From assembly GCA_023135255.1 (NCBI GenBank), contig JAGLTN010000396.1, positions 1 through 6,582 on the forward strand: a DNA stretch of 6,582 nt. The letters are read 5' to 3'. Position 1 is the stretch's first letter; the number at the start of each line of letters is the position of its first letter. The notes beneath the pieces are model-generated. The model saw nothing but the letters and a program-made list of their open reading frames with translations. It ran no database searches and had not been told where the DNA came from. This stretch comes from Planctomycetota bacterium (lineage in GTDB: Bacteria > Planctomycetota > Phycisphaerae > Sedimentisphaerales > Anaerobacaceae). Shown here in pieces: positions 1 through 5,734 of this stretch. The position numbers were made by a program, and so were the translations under genes.

Positions 1-7
1 TTACCGT

Positions 8-60
8 TTATCCGCGGGCAAATAATTCAAAGATAAGAAGTTATGGATTATTCGCGGACA
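8..60. repeat. Imperfect 13-bp direct repeat, 40-bp period, upstream of comEC
   Basis: The sequence TTATYCGCGGRCA occurs at 8-20 and again at 48-60, with 11 of 13 bases identical and an offset of exactly 40 bp. Both copies contain a CGCGG core in otherwise AT-rich DNA. The second copy overlaps the predicted -35 element of the comEC promoter. Two similar sites close to four helical turns apart could bind one regulator, but this is inference and a pair of short repeats can arise by chance. Confidence 0.35.
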
Positions 61-83
61 TTTACTACCCTTAAGGGTATAAG
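55..83 (+). promoter_or_regulatory. Putative sigma70-type promoter of comEC
   Basis: A -35-like CGGACA (55-60, 4 of 6 matches to TTGACA) and a -10-like TATAAG (78-83, 5 of 6 matches to TATAAT) are separated by 17 bp, the usual optimum. Transcription would then start near base 90. That gives a leader of about 23 nt before the ATG at 113, but almost no leader before the GTG at 92. The call rests on consensus matching by eye. Confidence 0.4.
66..79. promoter_or_regulatory. Perfect 14-bp palindrome, candidate operator
   Basis: TACCCTTAAGGGTA equals its own reverse complement. It lies in the spacer of the predicted comEC promoter and touches the -10 element, where a dimeric repressor would block RNA polymerase. 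It has no loop, so it is more likely a protein-binding site than an RNA hairpin. The regulator is unknown and no regulator gene is in this window. Confidence 0.4.
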
Positions 84-96
84 CTGTACCTGTGGC

Positions 97-102
97 AGAG
101 GA
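97..102 (+). promoter_or_regulatory. Ribosome binding site deciding the comEC start
   Basis: AGAGGA lies 10 nt before the ATG at 113. The in-frame GTG at 92 has only an AAGGG some 14 nt upstream, and that lies inside the palindrome. Together with the predicted transcription start near 90, this favours the ATG at 113. Confidence 0.45.
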
Positions 103-112
103 CGCAGGATTT

Positions 113-2656
113 ATGGATGACATACAACGTAGATTAATGCTGATTGACAGCGAGCTGGAAAGAAAAAATTTCTTCTACTTCCTCCAGTCCCGTTGCCCAC
201 TGTTATTATTAGCCTCAGGTCTTATCGCGGGAATTCTGCTTCAAAGCTTTCTCCCAATACCTTTGATATACCCCGCAATACTCACACTGATAACCTCGAT
301 GGCCGCAGCTATCATCTATAGCCGCAAAAAAAACTCCAATATCACCGCCTTTATAATAACCACAGCACTAATATCCTCAGCCCTGCTCGGCATGATAAGA
401 CTCGCAGCTTTTAACCACATACCAAATAACAGCCTGGCTAATTCGATTACAGACAAACCAAAACTGGTAACGATCAGAGGCAAAATTTTAACAGAACCCA
501 GAATCCGCGAAAACAAAGACTGGCAGTTCAGCGATTTAACTTATACCGACAAAACAACATCGTTCTACCTTACCGCCACCGAATCCCAAACCGACAAAGG
601 CTGGGAAAAAACCAACACCACGATATACGTCACCATATCAGAACCCGTAACCCGCTTAACCCCGGGCGATCACATTGAAATACTATGCCGGTTAAACAGA
701 TTCTCCGCGCCGACAAACCCAGCACAATTCGATATTAAGCAATACATGGTCAGAAAAAAAGTGCTCCTCGCTGCACATGTAAAATCAAATAGTTCCATAA
801 CACTACTGCACAAAAAAAACAAAAGCCTTTTCTACCAATTCAAAAATAAAGTAAAAACTCTCGTCGACATCGCTCTTATCCCGGATAACTCCCTGGAATC
901 ACAAAACACCGCTCTGCTCGAAGCTCTCCTGTTAGGTCAAAGGCACAATATCAACTCTGACGTTTACCTCGCATTCAAAAAAACCGGACTCCTGCACTTT
1001 ATCAGCCTATCCGGAATGCACTTTGGCATCCTCGTCGCAATGATCTGGTTCTTATGCAAAACCGCGGGACTAACCAAACCCGCCCGAGCCATGATATGCA
1101 TAATAGTAACATCTCTGTTTATTCTTGCGATTCCGCCAAGAGCACCAACCATCCGGGCTGCGATAATATGCTGGATGTTCTGCCTGTCATTCCTCATAAG
1201 CAAAACGCCTAACTCTTTTAATTCGCTGTCACTGTCAGCAATAGTCCTGCTCCTTATAAAACCAACAGCAATATTCAATGCGGGCTTTCAGCTGTCCTTC
1301 ACCTGTGTAATCAGTATCCTGATTTTCTGTTGTCATTTCGAAATGTTTCTGTGCGTCCACCTCGTAGACCCATTCTTTAACAAACTAAAAAAACAAAACG
1401 CATTCTCCAGAACATCAAAACGAGTTATTGTATGCATTATAGCGATGTTCACAACCGGATTAAGTGCCTGGCTCGGCGGCGCCGGAATCCTCCTGTACCA
1501 CTTCAACGGAATCCAGCCTTTAACCACATTATGGACCGTTCTTGTTTTCCCCTTCGTTGTATTGATCCTTATCATAGGCTTTGCAAAAATAATCATTTTT
1601 TTCATGCTCCCTACCGCTGCTGCACTGCTGGAAAAACTCCTCTTCTTGCTCACCGACATCATGATCGCCTTCGTAAAATTCATCGCAGACCTGAATCTAT
1701 CCGTAATATTAATAGGCAAAGTCTCTGTTTTAATAATCCTCTTTTATTACACATTTATATTATTCGCCAAATACGCCCGCCTCGAAAATTTCAGACTAAA
1801 AAAACTGATATGCAACATCTCCGTCATCCTGATAATCACCGCCCTAACAATCACAAAATACCACAACACCCATCCAAAAGATTTCACTCTCCACATCCTG
1901 AACACTGGTCATGGTCAGGCAATACTCGCCCAATCCCCACAAGGCCAAAACATCCTGTTTGATTGTGGCTCAATAAACTACTCTAACATCGGCAAAAAAA
2001 TCGTCAATCCTTTCCTCGACAACCTCGGCATAGCAACCATAAACACCGTAATAATAAGCCATAACGACATCGACCACATCAATGGCATCTGTGAAGTCGC
2101 CAAAGAGAAAAAAATAAACTCCGTCCTTACTTCTCAGGCTTTCCTCGAAGATATTCCCACCTCAGATACCGCAAAAAAATTAAGCAACTTCTTAAAAACT
2201 AAAAATTTACAAATCAAGAAATTCGACGATTCCTTTACCCTCTCTGAAAACATTACAATTAAAAAACTCTGGCCAACAGGCAAATTCTGCACTGACAAAA
2301 CCCTCTCCGACAATGACAGATCTGTCGTCTCACTGATCGAATATAACAGCCGAAAAATCCTCCTTTGTGGCGACATAACCCAAAAAGCTCAAAACCAACT
2401 GATCCTGACTTACCCCCAGCTAAAATGCGACATCCTCATCGCACCCCATCATGGCTCCGCAAATACCATAAATTACGATTTCCTAAAACATATCTCCCCG
2501 GAAATCATAATATGCAGCTGTAGCAAAACACAATATGAAAAAAACCGTGTAATAAAAAAACACCCGGGTTCAAAATTCTACTACACCCCACGCGATGGAT
2601 ACATCCGTGTAAATATCAACAAAACAAATCAAATGAATATTTCACCGTATAAATAA
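113..2656 (+). CDS. comEC: ComEC/Rec2-family DNA internalization channel
   Basis: A polytopic inner-membrane protein of 847 residues that, in this family, carries single-stranded DNA into the cytoplasm during natural transformation. Order of parts: two to three N-terminal membrane segments (about 28-98), a soluble OB-like stretch (113-228, the region before the competence domain), the hydrophobic Competence domain (about 258-550) with LLLGQR at 272-277, HFISLSGMHFG at 295-305 and IPPRAPTIRA at 340-349, another membrane segment (564-581), then a C-terminal metallo-beta-lactamase-like domain (from about 591). That domain keeps FDCG (D617), SHNDIDH (H650, D652, D654, H655), CGD (D754) and APHHGS (H779, H780). 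The usual DVGQGD motif reads NTGHGQ (597-602) and the late YGHP-type motif reads YEKN. Full length with all three domains intact. A GTG at 92 would add seven residues; the ATG is preferred on ribosome-binding-site spacing. The gene is rich in A-tracts. It stands alone on this strand and converges on the OmpA-like gene. Confidence 0.93.
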   Translation: MDDIQRRLMLIDSELERKNFFYFLQSRCPLLLLASGLIAGILLQSFLPIPLIYPAILTLITSMAAAIIYSRKKNSNITAFIITTALISSALLGMIRLAAFNHIPNNSLANSITDKPKLVTIRGKILTEPRIRENKDWQFSDLTYTDKTTSFYLTATESQTDKGWEKTNTTIYVTISEPVTRLTPGDHIEILCRLNRFSAPTNPAQFDIKQYMVRKKVLLAAHVKSNSSITLLHKKNKSLFYQFKNKVKTLVDIALIPDNSLESQNTALLEALLLGQRHNINSDVYLAFKKTGLLHFISLSGMHFGILVAMIWFLCKTAGLTKPARAMICIIVTSLFILAIPPRAPTIRAAIICWMFCLSFLISKTPNSFNSLSLSAIVLLLIKPTAIFNAGFQLSFTCVISILIFCCHFEMFLCVHLVDPFFNKLKKQNAFSRTSKRVIVCIIAMFTTGLSAWLGGAGILLYHFNGIQPLTTLWTVLVFPFVVLILIIGFAKIIIFFMLPTAAALLEKLLFLLTDIMIAFVKFIADLNLSVILIGKVSVLIILFYYTFILFAKYARLENFRLKKLICNISVILIITALTITKYHNTHPKDFTLHILNTGHGQAILAQSPQGQNILFDCGSINYSNIGKKIVNPFLDNLGIATINTVIISHNDIDHINGICEVAKEKKINSVLTSQAFLEDIPTSDTAKKLSNFLKTKNLQIKKFDDSFTLSENITIKKLWPTGKFCTDKTLSDNDRSVVSLIEYNSRKILLCGDITQKAQNQLILTYPQLKCDILIAPHHGSANTINYDFLKHISPEIIICSCSKTQYEKNRVIKKHPGSKFYYTPRDGYIRVNINKTNQMNISPYK

Positions 2657-2691
2657 AAAAAAAGACAGCCCCATTGTAAGAGACTGCCTTT
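2651..2691 (-). terminator. Rho-independent terminator of the minus-strand operon
   Basis: Read on the minus strand, the arm at 2691-2680 pairs with 2672-2661 over 12 consecutive positions (three are G-U) around a 7-nt loop, followed by a run of T (2660-2655, with three more T inside the stem). It begins about 22 nt after the OmpA-like stop codon. On the plus strand the three G-U pairs become A-C mismatches and no T-run follows, so it should act mainly on the minus strand. The T-tract overlaps the comEC stop codon at 2654-2656. Confidence 0.85.
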
Positions 2692-2713
2692 AGTTATTGA
2701 CAAACTTTATTGC

Positions 2714-3391
2714 TTACTGAGCAACATTATCCTTAACATGAACCACGATCTCAACTCTGCGGTTCTTAGCCTTACCTGCGGAACTCGCATTAGACGCTAC
2801 TGGTCTTGCCTCGCCGCAACCGACCGCACGAACCTGCTCTTGTGCAAAACCCTGTTTAACAAGATATCTGGTAACAGAAAGCGCACGCTGAGCCGAAAGC
2901 TCCCAGTTATCTTTCCATTTAGATTTCTTAATAGGATCGCTGTCGGTGTGACCAACTACATCAACCTGCTTACCGGCATACTGGCTCGAAAGCACTGACT
3001 GGATATGGTCAAGTTCTTTACTTGTTGCTGTTTTCAATGTTGCCTTACCAGACGAAAACAGAATAGAGTTTTCCAAAGTCACTGTGATCGTCCCTGCATT
3101 GGCGTCAAAAGCTACATCATAGCCATCTCCAAAACCGGTAGCCTCAGCTGGTGACTGATTTTGTTCTTCGATCTTTCGCTGCAATTCCGCGATTGTCTGC
3201 TGACTTTGAGAAACCTGATCTGCAAGCTGACCTTTCTCTGCTTTTTCACGATCAAGCAAACCCCTCAGGTTTTCATGCTCGACATTGAGTGCCAGATATT
3301 TTTTCTTCCAGTTTGTACAACCTGAAAGAAGGGTAACACTCATAAGAGCAATTGTTAGTAGTAAAATTGATTTCTTGTGGGCTGTTAACAT
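2714..3391 (-). CDS. OmpA/MotB-domain outer-membrane lipoprotein
   Basis: A lipoprotein of 225 residues, predicted to be anchored by lipid in the outer membrane and to bind peptidoglycan. Residues 5-24 form a lipoprotein signal peptide (HKK then a hydrophobic core) ending in the lipobox LSGC, with C25 as the lipidated cysteine. Residues 32-78 are a charged heptad-like stretch, probably a coiled coil that spans the periplasm or oligomerises. After a short linker comes an OmpA C-terminal domain (about 100-218) with GHTD (147-150), NWELSAQRA (162-170), GCGEARP (191-197) and NRRVEI (210-215). D150 and R169 match by position the Asp/Arg pair that binds diaminopimelate in OmpA proteins. NWELS and the extra residues between D150 and R169 resemble MotB, but a lipobox rather than a transmembrane helix argues against a flagellar stator. 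It lies 36 nt after the prepilin peptidase gene, probably in one transcript, and has its own strong ribosome binding site. Specific partner unknown. Confidence 0.9.
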   Translation of the reverse strand: MLTAHKKSILLLTIALMSVTLLSGCTNWKKKYLALNVEHENLRGLLDREKAEKGQLADQVSQSQQTIAELQRKIEEQNQSPAEATGFGDGYDVAFDANAGTITVTLENSILFSSGKATLKTATSKELDHIQSVLSSQYAGKQVDVVGHTDSDPIKKSKWKDNWELSAQRALSVTRYLVKQGFAQEQVRAVGCGEARPVASNASSAGKAKNRRVEIVVHVKDNVAQ

Positions 3392-3397
3392 CCGAAA

Positions 3398-3406
3398 CCT
3401 CCTTTT
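3398..3406 (-). promoter_or_regulatory. Near-consensus ribosome binding site of the OmpA-like gene
   Basis: On the minus strand AAAAGGAGG ends 6 nt before the ATG at 3391, close to a perfect Shine-Dalgarno sequence. It is the strongest in the window and suggests high translation, as expected for an abundant envelope lipoprotein. The AT-only stretch upstream (3403-3420) has a 6-bp inverted repeat, TTTTAA/TTAAAA, of doubtful meaning. Confidence 0.75.
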
Positions 3407-3427
3407 AAATATTATTAAAATCCATTT

Positions 3428-4597
3428 TTATTGTCCAATATAAAACATGGTTATCAGGTATCTGAAAACCGTATCATTCAGAATCATAACACTAAATATA
3501 CCCATTGACAAGAACGGACCATAAGGAATTTGCCTTGTTTTTTTAAAAAACATTTGAAAAGCCGCCCACGCCAACCCGAAAAACGGTGCAATAAAGAAAG
3601 CAACCACCACCATCACAGGCCCTATCACTGCCCCAGCCGCCCCCATAAGGTGCACATCGCCGAGCCCCATTGCCTCTTTCCCAAACGCCAGCGTACCGAA
3701 TATCCTCGTCGCCCAAACCACCGCGCAGCCTACGAAATACCCCCACAAACTGCCCGTAAATCCAGCCACCCAAGGCACTTGCGAAGCATTAAGCCACCAC
3801 TGACCAACCGCCTCATTCCTCGCAGCAAGCTGATACGAACCAACGCACCCCACAATAATAGGCAGCAAAAACAGAATCTCCCACAGCATCTCAAGGCGAT
3901 GATTATAATTATCCGAATCGTCTCCGCCCACACCCTGGTCAGCCTCATTATTATCATCAGGATTTACGTAACTTCTTTTCAAAATACCCGTCATAAGCAG
4001 CCCAAAAGAAATAATAAGCCCCAAAAAAGCCCCGCCGCTCATCGCCGCAACCTTCGCCGAAGCGACTGGCAAAAGAAAATTCCCGCTGACAAAATGATAA
4101 TCCATCACATATCCGCCGACCGCCGAGCATATCAGCCCCGCCGCCGTAACAAACCAGCATAGCCCGATAGGAATAACCCAAAGCTCAAGATCGATCGCAG
4201 ATGCCGCGATAAACGTCGCGATCAGAATCAAATGAAGCGCATAAACGAACCAGCTCTTGTCAGCTATAAAGTCACCCATTGAAGCTCTGACCGTCGTATG
4301 GTAGTAAAGCAGAAACAGCCCGACAAACATCCCCCCCGTCAAAAGCTCAACAACAAAATACCGAACCGATATCTTCGTCTTGCACTTCCTGCACCTGCCC
4401 CCCAAAACAAGCCAGGAGACAAGCGGAATATTGTCATAAAATTTTATCAGGTTCCCGCACCCCGGACACGCCGATGGAGGCGTCACTATAGACTTGCCCC
4501 TCGGCAAACGGTAGATCACCACATTCAAAAAACTGCCGATGCAGCAGCCCGTTGCAAATATAAAACTAATCCATATCCAGTCCGGCACAGTTGACAC
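3428..4597 (-). CDS. pilD: Type IV prepilin peptidase (A24 family) with long insert
   Basis: A membrane aspartic protease that cleaves the leader of type IV pilins or type II secretion pseudopilins; many relatives also N-methylate the new N-terminus. The N-terminal part (GSFLNVVIYRLPRG, 21-34) and two CxxC pairs (C44/C47 and C69/C72) match the N-terminal, probably zinc-binding domain of the family. The catalytic aspartates are D136 (in AIDLELWVIP) and D314 (in the GLGDVHLMGA version of the GxGD motif). Classical members have roughly 60-70 residues between these aspartates; here there are 178. The extra part includes an acidic, Asn-rich soluble linker (about 211-232) followed by further hydrophobic segments. 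At 389 residues it is well above the usual 250-290. The start is GTG at 4597, supported by AAAGGA 7 nt upstream; an ATG at 4604 is out of frame. The OmpA-like gene follows after 36 nt. The symbol denotes function class; it could equally be called gspO or comC. Confidence 0.92.
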   Translation of the reverse strand: MSTVPDWIWISFIFATGCCIGSFLNVVIYRLPRGKSIVTPPSACPGCGNLIKFYDNIPLVSWLVLGGRCRKCKTKISVRYFVVELLTGGMFVGLFLLYYHTTVRASMGDFIADKSWFVYALHLILIATFIAASAIDLELWVIPIGLCWFVTAAGLICSAVGGYVMDYHFVSGNFLLPVASAKVAAMSGGAFLGLIISFGLLMTGILKRSYVNPDDNNEADQGVGGDDSDNYNHRLEMLWEILFLLPIIVGCVGSYQLAARNEAVGQWWLNASQVPWVAGFTGSLWGYFVGCAVVWATRIFGTLAFGKEAMGLGDVHLMGAAGAVIGPVMVVVAFFIAPFFGLAWAAFQMFFKKTRQIPYGPFLSMGIFSVMILNDTVFRYLITMFYIGQ

Positions 4598-4604
4598 TTA
4601 TCAT

Positions 4605-4610
4605 TCCTTT
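4605..4610 (-). promoter_or_regulatory. Ribosome binding site fixing the GTG start of the prepilin peptidase
   Basis: AAAGGA on the minus strand lies 7 nt before the GTG at 4597. The nearby ATG (4604-4602) directly abuts this site and is in another frame, so GTG is the likely start. Confidence 0.6.
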
Positions 4611-4661
4611 AATAGTGTTTAAAATTTTCAAAACCGCTCTAATTATTTTTGAACGCCTTAG

Positions 4662-5714
4662 TTAACCTTCATTTTCTCTGATCTTCGCAGCTGCCCGCAC
4701 CATCGCCAGATACCCATCGACAGGCACATATTCCGGGATCGAATTACCCGACCCCAAAGCATACCCGTTAGCAACCCTGCGGTACTTGGTCCCATACTCA
4801 ACAACATAATCAAAAACTTCATCCGCGGGCCTCTGGCAGAGCAGATCAACATCGATCCCGCCGAACATGCCGAGTTTGTCACCATATAGCTCGATCCACT
4901 TTTCGTAAGGCGATATAGCATCCTCATTGGAATGCTTTGCACTAATACCCGCTGCAACGATCTCATCCATCACAGAAAAAATATTCCCGCACGAGTGAAA
5001 CAAAAAAGGCTTACCAGCTTTTTTAACCAGCTCAATAACCCTCTTATACTGTGGCACAATATTAGCAATAATCGCACCGGGCGATAGCAGCGTCCCCGTC
5101 TTAAACCCAAGGTCGTCGCCCATCCTGCAAACCGCGTAAATATCGCCGTACTTATCTAAAAAATTCGACCATATCTCAACGAACAGATCGCCGATTTTCA
5201 CATAAAGCTCAGCAAACAGCGCCGGATCATCGACCTGCATATAGCAAAGCTGCTCGAACCCGACCAGATCCTCACTAACTTCGAATATCCCGTTCCCGAC
5301 CCCGCCGATACCCTTCATCCCCGCAGGCATCGCCTCGCCGAGAACTTTAAATTTCTTATCCGCCATCTGCCTGTACATCTCCGCCAGCTCATCCCATGGA
5401 TAACTCTCGAAGTCAGCCCTGCTCTGTATAGGCCCAGCCCCTTCACCCAAAAGCGCACCCGCATCAGGCAAAATCTGCGTTACACACGCCTCAAAAGAAA
5501 CCGTATCATAAGTCATCTCACGATAAAATCCGCAGTAGTTAGCGAAAAATTCTTTCAAATCCCCCTCATCGCCGCCCTCAAGCTCTGCAAACTTACTGCC
5601 CTTAAGCTTCTCCATAAATTCAGCATTAATAAAATGCTCATACAAACCAAGTCTCGCTGATCTTTTATTATTCGCGGCATCTAAAATATTTCGATAATCA
5701 GGCTCAAAACTCAT
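4662..5714 (-). CDS. URO-D superfamily protein (uroporphyrinogen decarboxylase-like, not HemE)
   Basis: A soluble protein of 350 residues from the uroporphyrinogen decarboxylase / corrinoid methyltransferase superfamily, a TIM-barrel fold. Recognisable blocks are MGDDLGFKTGTLLSP (198-212), PFLFHSCGNI (236-245), HSNEDAISPYEKWIELYG (261-278), GMFGGIDVDLL (282-292) and GSGNSIPEYVPVDGYLAMV (321-339). True HemE has an N-terminal RQAGR-type motif, which is absent, so haem synthesis is unlikely. The H240-x-C242 pair matches the zinc site of MtaA/CmuA-type methyltransferases, but the third ligand, a Cys expected around the GSGNS loop, appears to be Ser or Gly. A role in methyl transfer or another zinc-dependent reaction is possible; the substrate cannot be read from sequence. 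Its ATG lies 20 nt after the argG stop, with AGGAG at 5726-5730 (11-nt spacer), so co-transcription with argG is likely. No corrinoid protein gene is adjacent. Confidence 0.85.
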   Translation of the reverse strand: MSFEPDYRNILDAANNKRSARLGLYEHFINAEFMEKLKGSKFAELEGGDEGDLKEFFANYCGFYREMTYDTVSFEACVTQILPDAGALLGEGAGPIQSRADFESYPWDELAEMYRQMADKKFKVLGEAMPAGMKGIGGVGNGIFEVSEDLVGFEQLCYMQVDDPALFAELYVKIGDLFVEIWSNFLDKYGDIYAVCRMGDDLGFKTGTLLSPGAIIANIVPQYKRVIELVKKAGKPFLFHSCGNIFSVMDEIVAAGISAKHSNEDAISPYEKWIELYGDKLGMFGGIDVDLLCQRPADEVFDYVVEYGTKYRRVANGYALGSGNSIPEYVPVDGYLAMVRAAAKIRENEG

Positions 5715-5725
5715 CTACAAACACA

Positions 5726-5730
5726 CTCCT
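5726..5730 (-). promoter_or_regulatory. Ribosome binding site of the URO-D-like gene
   Basis: AGGAG on the minus strand falls in the 20-nt gap between the argG stop (5737-5735) and the ATG at 5714. The 11-nt spacer is longer than ideal, but no better site or start is close by. Confidence 0.5.
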
Positions 5731-5734
5731 GCTG

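Noticed and set aside
3..74. Open frame at the left edge ending in TAA at 72-74 (would be 23 C-terminal residues of an upstream plus-strand gene).
   Set aside because: Twenty-three open codons are expected by chance fairly often, the peptide matches no family I recognise, and its stop lies inside the palindrome and promoter region.
964..1719. Minus-strand frames opposite comEC (964-1278 and 1333-1719).
   Set aside because: Antisense shadows of a clear family member with no recognisable domain or convincing ribosome binding site.
1432..1962. Plus-strand 176-codon frame inside comEC.
   Set aside because: Overlaps the Competence and nuclease-like domains in another frame; composition is His/Arg/Pro-rich with no family resemblance.
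3530..4162. Plus-strand 210-codon frame opposite the prepilin peptidase.
   Set aside because: Rich in Arg, Pro and His, typical of an antisense shadow; the minus-strand frame carries both catalytic motifs.
4621..4653. Inverted repeat TTCAAAA/TTTTGAA (4627-4633 and 4647-4653) between the URO-D-like and prepilin peptidase genes.
   Set aside because: Seven mostly A-T pairs around a 13-nt loop with only four T after it; too weak to call a terminator, and no convincing promoter pair is seen in the 64-nt gap.
4662..5714. Calling the URO-D-like gene hemE.
   Set aside because: The N-terminal RQAGR-type motif of uroporphyrinogen decarboxylase is absent and the His-x-Cys pair resembles methyltransferase members.
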